Assembly (NCBI RefSeq): GCF_030504955.1
Contig: NZ_JAUKTR010000006.1
Span: forward strand, 164,251-228,250
DNA from: Peiella sedimenti
GTDB taxonomy: Bacteria > Pseudomonadota > Alphaproteobacteria > Caulobacterales > Caulobacteraceae
Length of the DNA stretch: 64,000 nt
Direction: 5' to 3'
The position numbers and the translations under genes are program-made. Positions within the stretch are counted from its first letter, which is position 1. Each line of letters begins with the position of its first letter. Below the pieces are notes generated by a model. That model saw nothing but the letters and a program-made list of their open reading frames with translations, did no database searches and was not told the origin of the DNA. Positions 1-5,811 of the stretch are shown here, piece after piece.

Positions 1-174
1 ATCGAGGCGCTGCCAAACACGCCCGAGAACGCGAAGTATCGAGCGCTGGCCGTGCGCGTAATCCACCATGGCGACCCTGAGTGGGAATACTTTTCCGATT
101 ACTCCACCCGGCGCCCGACCAATCACCGGCTGGCCATTCAGATGGTCGAGGCCCTAACTGCGGGGGCGTTCTGA
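1..174 (+). CDS. C-terminal end of an unidentified phage protein (partial)
   Basis: The reading frame is open at the left edge of the window and gives the last 57 residues of a protein ending in EALTAGAF. The stop TGA (172-174) overlaps the ATG of the next gene by one base, so the two are translationally coupled and probably belong to one phage operon. I do not recognise the family from this fragment; nothing in it points to a nuclease, helicase or tail protein. Confidence 0.6.
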   Translation: MEALPNTPENAKYRALAVRVIHHGDPEWEYFSDYSTRRPTNHRLAIQMVEALTAGAF

Positions 175-806
175 TGGCCGCCGCGAAGAGCACAGAGATC
201 AACCTGCCGCCGCTGAACCTGCAAACGCTCAAGGTGAAGCTGATCGGCGACAGCCCCTTGATCGTCCACGCATGGAGCGAAAAGGCGCTCCGCGCGATGG
301 CGGACAAGCAGCAGAAGAAGGCGACGGCAGGCCGTCAGGCCAAGGATCCCTGGGAGGACTTCTGCGGCTCGCTCTACTGGCTGAGCGAGAAGCCCGAGAA
401 GCCGACCGAGGCGGATGTAGAGCGGGCCAAGTTCGGCTTCCCGGCCATCGCCTTCAAGGCCGCCGCCGTCACGGCGGTGACCAGCACGGGCGGCATGACG
501 AAGGTTGCCGCGCGCCAAGCCTTTCACATCGAGGGCGGGGAGTTCGTCGAGATTATCGGCCCGCCGCCGTCGATGCGCGAGGACGTTTGTCGCGTCGGGA
601 TGGGCACGGCGGACCTCCGCTACCGGGGCGAGTTCTCGCCCTGGTCGGTGGAGCTGCTGGTCAAGTTCAACGCCAACGTCCTGAGCGCCGAGCAGGTGGT
701 GTCGCTGTTCGAGGCCGGCGGCTTTGCTGTCGGTGTCGGGGAGTGGCGCCCCGAACGGGACGGGCCGTATGGCCGGTTCCATGTCGCCCGTGATGGAGAG
801 GGCTGA
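174..806 (+). CDS. Phage protein with RAMP/Cas7-like features
   Basis: A 210-residue protein; I chose ATG 174 because it overlaps the preceding stop, although the frame stays open further upstream to 81. Visible layout: an N-terminal hydrophobic strand (VKLIGDSPLIVHAW, about 20-33), a lysine-rich loop (about 44-57), a central segment GFPAIAFKAAAVTAVTSTGG, and a C-terminal strand-helix-strand block ending in a glycine-rich loop GGFAVGVGEWRPERDGPYGR before a final FHV strand. Such a glycine-rich turn after a ferredoxin-like unit is typical of RAMP-superfamily proteins (Cas5/6/7), and the strand opening is also Cas7-like. The protein is shorter than most Cas7. RNA binding is an inference; no catalytic residues are evident. 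It is coupled to its downstream neighbour by a TGATG overlap and followed by a pentanucleotide array. A tail-assembly role cannot be excluded given the tape measure gene downstream. Confidence 0.5.
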   Translation: MAAAKSTEINLPPLNLQTLKVKLIGDSPLIVHAWSEKALRAMADKQQKKATAGRQAKDPWEDFCGSLYWLSEKPEKPTEADVERAKFGFPAIAFKAAAVTAVTSTGGMTKVAARQAFHIEGGEFVEIIGPPPSMREDVCRVGMGTADLRYRGEFSPWSVELLVKFNANVLSAEQVVSLFEAGGFAVGVGEWRPERDGPYGRFHVARDGEG

Positions 807-1279
807 TGGGCGTCCGGTATGCATGGAAGCCGGGGTCGCGCATCAACCTGGACGCCGAGAAGGCCGGGCGGGAGTTGGAGGACATCCGCAAGCAGTCCGG
901 CGGCGCCCTGACACAGGAGGCCGTGGTCGAGCGGGCCCGGAGCGCGAACAGCGTCCTGCACTCGCACTTCACCTGGGAGGACGCCGAGGCGGCCGAGAAG
1001 TGGCGGCTCAGTCAGGCTGGTGACCTGATCAGGGCCATCGTCATCGACGTGTCGCGGTCCAACGTGGAGGAATCGAAGCTCCTCCGGGCCTTCGTCAACG
1101 TCGAGCAGAAGGGCCAGCGCCACTACACGTCCACGGTCGTTGCGCTGAGCGATATAGATCTCCGCGCACAGGTGTTGCGTCGGGCGTGGGAAGAACTGGA
1201 GGCGTGGCGCCAGCGCCATGCCGAACTGGTGGAGTTCGCGAGGGTCTTCTCGGCCATCGACGAGACGAAACGGGCCTGA
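806..1279 (+). CDS. Unidentified mostly helical phage protein paired with the RAMP-like protein
   Basis: A 157-residue soluble protein whose ATG overlaps the previous stop (TGATG), so it is probably made in step with the RAMP-like protein. It has an N-terminal helical region with a possible winged-helix or HTH-like stretch (LTQEAVVERARSANS, about 35-49), a central beta segment (LIRAIVIDVSRSN, then LLRAFVNVEQKG) and a long charged C-terminal helix (about 118-150, rich in Arg, Glu, Ala and Trp). I do not recognise the family. The helical tail could suit a small-subunit-like partner of a Cas7-type filament, but position is the only support. It could equally be an ordinary tail accessory protein. 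Confidence 0.55.
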   Translation: MGVRYAWKPGSRINLDAEKAGRELEDIRKQSGGALTQEAVVERARSANSVLHSHFTWEDAEAAEKWRLSQAGDLIRAIVIDVSRSNVEESKLLRAFVNVEQKGQRHYTSTVVALSDIDLRAQVLRRAWEELEAWRQRHAELVEFARVFSAIDETKRA

Positions 1280-1318
1280 GCCCGAGGGTTACGCCGAGAG
1301 TTACCTACAACCTCGGGC
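1280..1318 (+). other. Hairpin directly after the helical phage protein gene
   Basis: Arms GCCCGAGG(G)TT at 1280-1290 and AACCTCGGGC at 1309-1318 pair with a single bulged G. The left arm begins at the base after the stop codon at 1279. No T-run follows, so it does not look like an intrinsic terminator. It may mark the 5' border of the array transcript or act as an RNA processing or stability element. Confidence 0.5.
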
Positions 1319-1332
1319 CGCTTCGGCGGAGC

Positions 1333-1439
1333 ATGGCAGGCAAGGCGAGGCAAGGCCGGTTCTGGCCTGGCGTGGCCGGGCATGGTGAGGCGCGGCAGGC
1401 AAGGCATGTCTAGGTCAGGCGTGTCATGGCGTGGCGGGC
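1333..1439 (+). repeat. Degenerate pentanucleotide array, about 22 NNGGC units
   Basis: Cutting the strand every five bases gives units of two variable bases followed by GGC. Examples in order are AAGGC, GAGGC, AAGGC, CTGGC, CTGGC, GTGGC, CGGGC, GAGGC, GCGGC, AAGGC, CAGGC, ATGGC and GTGGC. A few units are degraded (CGGTT, ATGGT, ATGTC, TAGGT, GTGTC) and a few are 4 bases long (AGGC at 1338-1341 and 1397-1400, GGGC at 1436-1439). The register is unbroken from 1342 to 1396 and again from 1401 to 1435. A 5-base period is not a multiple of three and no credible gene spans it, so this is not a coding repeat. It is strand-asymmetric (G-rich on +). Runs such as GG-CAA-GG-CGA-GG-CAA-GG also fit a two-tier G-quadruplex pattern. 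Confidence 0.85.
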
Positions 1440-1455
1440 CCCCGCAAGGCCATCA

Positions 1456-1487
1456 GGGGCGGTTCTTCGGAGCCGCCCCACTCTTTT
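1456..1487 (+). terminator. Terminator-like hairpin between the array and the tape measure gene
   Basis: GGGGCGG (1456-1462) pairs with CCGCCCC (1473-1479) around a short TTC/GGA-closed loop and is followed by CTCTTTT (1481-1487), an intrinsic-terminator layout. A competing hairpin uses the same right arm: GGAG/CCGCCC (1469-1478) can pair with GGGCGG (1488-1493) and CTCC (1497-1500), which would bury the tape-measure ribosome binding site GGAGG (1492-1496). The two folds exclude each other, so this may be an attenuator. Function is inferred from the fold only. Confidence 0.5.
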
Positions 1488-1500
1488 GGGCGGAGGCTCC

Positions 1501-4158
1501 ATGCCAGCAAATGAAGACAGGTTGTTGGTCAGGATCGAGGCCAACGCCCGGCAGTTCGAGCAAGCGCTCAAGCGCGTCAACCGCTCGCTGGACCAGTCCA
1601 CGGCCCAGAACCGGCGAATGCTGGCCCAGATGCAGCGGGACACGGAGCGGGCGTCGTCGCGCATCTGGTCGAGCCTGGGCGATGGGTTGCGTCGGGAGAT
1701 CGCCAGCCTGGCCCCGATCTTGGCTGGAGCCTTCTCCGCCCAGCAGGTTCTTCAGTACGCCGACAGCTGGACCTCGGGGCGCAACGCCTTGGCGGCCGCC
1801 GGCGTGGCCACAGAGGACTTGGCGAGGCGCCAGGAAGAACTCGTCGACGTTGCTAACGACAGCCGCTCGTCGACTGCGGGCACTTTGGCGCTCTACCAGC
1901 GGCTTACCCTGGCTACCTCTGAACTGGGCCTGTCGCAGCGAGAGGTTCTTCGGCTCACGAGCCTGCTGAACAAGTCATTCGCCTCATCAGGCGCCTCAAG
2001 CCAAGAGGCCGCCTCGGCGGCGCTCCAACTATCCCAAGCGCTAGCCTCTGGAGTGCTCCAAGGCGACGAACTGAGGGCGCTCAGGGAGTCGGCGCCACAG
2101 GTAGCTCAGATCATCGCCCGCTCCATGGGGGTTTCCGTCGGAGCGCTGAAGCGCCTGGGGGCAGAGGGGCGGATCACCGCGGATGTGATTGTGCGCGCTC
2201 TGCTGGGGGCGGGCGAGCAGATCGAGGAGCAGTTCGACCGAACCACCATGACGGTCGGTCAGGCCCTTCAGCGGCTCGACAATGAGCTGGGCCGTCACAT
2301 TGGCCGATCTAACGAGGGGCTTTCGGCTACCGACCGGCTAGCACAGGCGATTGTGGGGTTGGCAGATAACCTGGACACGCTCATTCCGGTGCTGACAGTC
2401 CTGGCGACTGCGATTGGTGTTCGTTATGCCGGTGCCCTGGCGGTCGCCGGTGTGCGGATGGCCGTGACTAGTGTGAACACGGCCCGCCTTACGGCCTTCA
2501 ACATCGCCATGACGGCCAGCATGACAGGCGCGACCCGGGCCCAGGTCGCTCTGAACATGGCGATGGCCGCCAATCCCATAGGGCTGATCGTCACCCTTAT
2601 AGCTGGCTTGACGGCGGGCCTAGTTCTCTTGGGACAGCACTTTAGCGCGAGCGCCGTGGCGTCCCGCGAACTGAACGCGGTCACGACAGCCGGGGACCAG
2701 GCGATAGCTGACTACGCGGAAGCGGTTAACCGGGCCCGCAGCGCCTCAGCATCTGAGCGCGAGGAACTTGTCCGTAAAGCGGCCGCGCTTCGAGAGGTCA
2801 CGGCGGCGCGGATCGCCGACGCGCGCGTCAACGCGCAGCGCAGGATCGACGAGGCCAGGCAGGCACGGACCGAGGCTGACAGGGCAATCCAATCTGCCCA
2901 GCGCCGCCGGGCGGGCAGCGGGGAGCGATCATTTTCGAATGCGAGCAGCATTCAAGATCAGGCGGCTTCTCGCATCGCGCAAACCCAGATCAATCAGGCT
3001 GTCCAAGCTCGACAGGATGCAGATGAGGCGATCCGAGCGTGGGAGCGACTACAAGAGGCCATGGAGGACGTCGAACGGCCGGCGCGGTCAGCGGCGGCGG
3101 CGCCCGCTGATAGCGATGGAAGGTCGAGCCGCCGTAGTCAGGAGGACATAGAGGCGGCCCGCATTCGTCTGCGCCTACAGATGCAGCTCGACCTCGCGCG
3201 TGCACGGGGCGACGAGCGAGCCATTCGCGCACTGGAAGACCAAATGGAGGTTCATCGCCTCGCAGAGGAACTTCAGCGGCTGGAGATCGAGGGCGCTGCG
3301 GAACTGGCTCGCCAGCATGTCGCAGGCGTTCGCGCGGCTACCACGGCGGCTGAGATGGCTGAGCGGCGGGTCGAGGCTGCGGAGCGGCTGGCGGAGGCGC
3401 AGCGCGCGGCGGAGGAGTCTGTCCGTCGAATGCTCGACACGGAGGCGGAGCTGGCGCGCCTGGCCGGCGACGACCGCCGAGCGCGGAAGCTGGAGCGCGA
3501 AGCTGAACTGGCTCGCCGCATCGCAGAGTACTCAGAACGCTATGGAGCTGTTGCGGGGGCGGCGCTAGCCGTCGCAGACCAGCATCGGTTCGACGTGGCG
3601 GAGGCCGAGGGGGAGCTTCGCGACGAAGCGCAAGCCGCCGCCAAGGGCTTCGTAGACATCCTCCGCTCGGACAATATCTGGGAGGAGGCTGGCCGACGCT
3701 TCAAAGACGCAGCCTGGGATGGCGTCGAGCAGCTGTTGTCCATGGTCTGGCGGCAGTTGATGCAGAGCCAGGGCGGCGGAGGCGGCGGCTGGGCGTCGGC
3801 CATTGCTGCTGTTCTTGGCGGTGGCCGGGGGTTCCGTGGTTTTCGAGCCAATGGCGGTCCGGTTCAGGCTGGGTCGGCCTACGTCGTCGGCGAGAAGCGG
3901 CCGGAGCTGTTCGTTCCCAATGTGTCGGGCAAGATCGTCCCGCGCATCGACGGGATGGGCGCCGCTGGAGGCGCGCGCGCCGTGCAGCAGACCTTCATCG
4001 TCCATGCCGAGGGCTCGGTGCTGGCGGGTGAACTGGTGGCCCAGCTGCGGGCGGAGGGCGCGCAGATGGCGGTCACGGCCTATCAGGGCGCCAAGGCGAC
4101 GATCCCGGCGTCCATGCGCAAACAGGCATCGCGGATGAAGGGGAGGGGCGGGCGATGA
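1501..4158 (+). CDS. Phage tail tape measure protein
   Basis: An 885-residue protein that sets tail length and occupies the tail tube lumen. I start it at ATG 1501 (MPANEDRLLV), which has GGAGG five bases upstream; the frame is open further left but those residues read through the hairpin region. Order: N-terminal coiled coil (about 5-60, FEQALKRVNRSLDQ), the conserved tape-measure domain (about 60-260, with QALASGVLQGDELRALRE and later TVGQALQRLDNELG), hydrophobic segments (about 285-385, including AANPIGLIVTLIAGLTAGLV), a long Ala/Arg/Glu-rich coiled-coil region (about 415-745), a polyglycine linker (SQGGGGGGWAS) and the C-terminal motif GGPVQAGSAYVVGEKRPELF frequent in phage tape measures. 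It overlaps the next gene by four bases (ATGA). The usual overlapping tail-assembly chaperone frames are not visible immediately upstream. Confidence 0.9.
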   Translation: MPANEDRLLVRIEANARQFEQALKRVNRSLDQSTAQNRRMLAQMQRDTERASSRIWSSLGDGLRREIASLAPILAGAFSAQQVLQYADSWTSGRNALAAAGVATEDLARRQEELVDVANDSRSSTAGTLALYQRLTLATSELGLSQREVLRLTSLLNKSFASSGASSQEAASAALQLSQALASGVLQGDELRALRESAPQVAQIIARSMGVSVGALKRLGAEGRITADVIVRALLGAGEQIEEQFDRTTMTVGQALQRLDNELGRHIGRSNEGLSATDRLAQAIVGLADNLDTLIPVLTVLATAIGVRYAGALAVAGVRMAVTSVNTARLTAFNIAMTASMTGATRAQVALNMAMAANPIGLIVTLIAGLTAGLVLLGQHFSASAVASRELNAVTTAGDQAIADYAEAVNRARSASASEREELVRKAAALREVTAARIADARVNAQRRIDEARQARTEADRAIQSAQRRRAGSGERSFSNASSIQDQAASRIAQTQINQAVQARQDADEAIRAWERLQEAMEDVERPARSAAAAPADSDGRSSRRSQEDIEAARIRLRLQMQLDLARARGDERAIRALEDQMEVHRLAEELQRLEIEGAAELARQHVAGVRAATTAAEMAERRVEAAERLAEAQRAAEESVRRMLDTEAELARLAGDDRRARKLEREAELARRIAEYSERYGAVAGAALAVADQHRFDVAEAEGELRDEAQAAAKGFVDILRSDNIWEEAGRRFKDAAWDGVEQLLSMVWRQLMQSQGGGGGGWASAIAAVLGGGRGFRGFRANGGPVQAGSAYVVGEKRPELFVPNVSGKIVPRIDGMGAAGGARAVQQTFIVHAEGSVLAGELVAQLRAEGAQMAVTAYQGAKATIPASMRKQASRMKGRGGR

Positions 4159-4763
4159 TCGACCTCCAGTCCCTGCCGCGTGGCACGACCTACACGCCCC
4201 GGCTGATCAGCAAGGGCCACGACCTGGAGTCGCGCTTCGGCGGAACGGACATCCGCATCAATCGGATGGGCGACCGCTGGGCCCTCGATGTGGACGTTCC
4301 GGCGATCAAGCACGCCGACTGCGGCATGGCGCTCATCGCCGACCTGAACGCGGGCTGGGCTGAGGGTGTCTCTCTGGCCTGGCCGCAGCCTGGACTTTCG
4401 ATCCGGGGGCGGTCTGGCGCCGTGCTGGTGGAAGGCGGGGCCCAGACGGGCACGACGCTGAGCCTCAAGGGCGGCAAGACCGGCTTCCTGATCAAGAAGG
4501 GCCAGTTCGTATCGGTGGCCGTCACGATCACGGGCGGCACGCGGCGCTACCTCTACCAGAGCCGCGCTGACACGCGCATCGCCGCGGACGGCACGGCTGA
4601 CCTGCCGATCTGGCCGATGGTCCGCCGCTCCCCAGCAGACGAGGATGCGGTGGAAATCCTGTCTCCGAGGATCGAGGGCAAACTGATCGGCAGCGGTCAG
4701 GAATGGACCCTCGGCCGGCTGAACAGCACGGGCCTGCGCTTCACGATCCAGGAGTTCGCCTGA
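4155..4763 (+). CDS. Phage minor tail protein (distal-tail position)
   Basis: A 202-residue protein starting with an ATGA overlap with the tape measure gene. It is beta-rich with regularly spaced Gly and hydrophobic strands (DRWALDVDVPAI, GAVLVEGGAQTG, KGQFVSVAVTITGG), as expected of a baseplate or distal-tail component. Position between the tape measure gene and the hub or peptidase genes supports a role in the tail tip. I do not recognise a named family with certainty. The stop overlaps the next ATG (TGATG), so it is part of a tightly coupled tail operon. Confidence 0.65.
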   Translation: MIDLQSLPRGTTYTPRLISKGHDLESRFGGTDIRINRMGDRWALDVDVPAIKHADCGMALIADLNAGWAEGVSLAWPQPGLSIRGRSGAVLVEGGAQTGTTLSLKGGKTGFLIKKGQFVSVAVTITGGTRRYLYQSRADTRIAADGTADLPIWPMVRRSPADEDAVEILSPRIEGKLIGSGQEWTLGRLNSTGLRFTIQEFA

Positions 4764-5389
4764 TGCATGCGGACGTGATCGACGCCTTCAAGTCCGGCAT
4801 CGGCACGGGCTGGCATGCGGTGGAAATCGTTTATCCGGGCTTCACGCTGCGGCTCTGCGACGGCGGTCAGATCGAAATCAACGGTGACGACTACCTGTCG
4901 GAGGATGACGACTACGGCTCGCTTGGCGAGGTCAGCACGATTTCGGATGGCGAGACGGGCGAGGCCAAGACGGTTTCGATCACGCTGAAGCCCCCCACGG
5001 AGGCCGCGCTTCTCGCTCTGACAGATCCGGCGGCCCAGCTGAGCCGCGTGACGATCTGGTTTGGCGCGGTGGACCGTGAAACCGGCCTGATCGTGGGCGA
5101 CCCCGACGGCGTGCTGGTCGGCTACCTTAACTCGGACACGATCCGCCTCGGTGACGCCCGCGAGGTCGATCTTGAGGTGGTGACGGCCGACGACTACGCC
5201 CTGGAGGGGCAGGAGGGGCAGAACCTGTCGCCCGCCTTCCTGCGGTCGATCGACCCCACGGCGGCGGGGCTGGACCATGTGACGGGCGTTCGGCAGCGCG
5301 ACTACTGGGGCGGCGCCCCTCCCAGCAGTGGCATCCGTTCGGGCGGCGGAGGCGGCGGGCGTAACGGGAGCCAGCGGGAGCAGTTCTGA
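4763..5389 (+). CDS. Phage minor tail protein
   Basis: A 208-residue protein; ATG 4763 overlaps the previous stop. It has an N-terminal domain with repeated acidic strands (EINGDDYLSEDDDYGSLG), a core resembling minor tail or hub proteins of siphophages that precede the NlpC/P60 gene (it may belong to the DUF1833 or DUF2163 type, unconfirmed), and a flexible Gly/Ser/Arg tail (RSGGGGGGRNGSQREQF). Gene order tape measure - two minor tail proteins - NlpC/P60 - tip protein J is standard in this phage class. The stop overlaps the next ATG (TGATG). Confidence 0.6.
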   Translation: MHADVIDAFKSGIGTGWHAVEIVYPGFTLRLCDGGQIEINGDDYLSEDDDYGSLGEVSTISDGETGEAKTVSITLKPPTEAALLALTDPAAQLSRVTIWFGAVDRETGLIVGDPDGVLVGYLNSDTIRLGDAREVDLEVVTADDYALEGQEGQNLSPAFLRSIDPTAAGLDHVTGVRQRDYWGGAPPSSGIRSGGGGGGRNGSQREQF

Positions 5390-5811
5390 TGCTTTCGTAT
5401 GGTGAGCGGGTCGCCATCGCCCAAGCAGCGGTGAACAAGTATTCAGGCCGTCCCTTTGAGTGGGGAAGGGCCGACTGTGTTCGGTTGGCGGCCTTCGTGC
5501 TTCGCGAGGCGGGGCGGCCCGTCTCGCTGACCAAGGCGGGCGCCTATTCGACGGCCACGGGCGCACTGCGCGCCCTCAAGCGCGCGGGGTTTTCGACGCT
5601 ACCGGAGGCGGTCTCTGCTCACGGGTTGGTCGAGATTGCGCCTGCGGCGGCATGGCCCGGTGATCTCATGCTGCTGCCTCAGGAGGGCGAGGGTACCTGG
5701 GGGGGGGCCTTGGTGGTCCGGCTGACCAATGGGCGCGCCTTGGGCTTCATTGATGGGGTGGGCGCCATTTTGCAGCCCAGCGCTCTCGTGACTGCGTGGA
5801 GGCTTGGCTAA
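5389..5811 (+). CDS. NlpC/P60-like tail peptidase (DUF6950-type)
   Basis: A 140-residue protein with the motif PFEWGRADCVRLAAFVLRE around residues 22-40, in which Cys31 sits where NlpC/P60 cysteine peptidases and DUF6950 phage proteins have their nucleophile. A later region (GDLMLLPQEGEGTWGGALVVRL) looks like the second half of the papain-like fold, but the canonical H-x-G is replaced by a GGAL-type strand, so activity is uncertain. In tails such proteins sit next to the tip protein and open the murein locally during DNA entry or act only as structural hub parts. It overlaps both neighbours by one base. Confidence 0.75.
   Translation: MLSYGERVAIAQAAVNKYSGRPFEWGRADCVRLAAFVLREAGRPVSLTKAGAYSTATGALRALKRAGFSTLPEAVSAHGLVEIAPAAAWPGDLMLLPQEGEGTWGGALVVRLTNGRALGFIDGVGAILQPSALVTAWRLG

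Noticed and set aside
81..173. Upstream extension of the RAMP-like gene to ATG 81
   Set aside because: It lies inside the preceding coding frame, and ATG 174 overlaps the previous stop as at the other junctions of this operon.
1333..1439. CRISPR array
   Set aside because: The units are 5 bases with no spacers; CRISPR repeats are about 23-50 bases with unique spacers of similar length.
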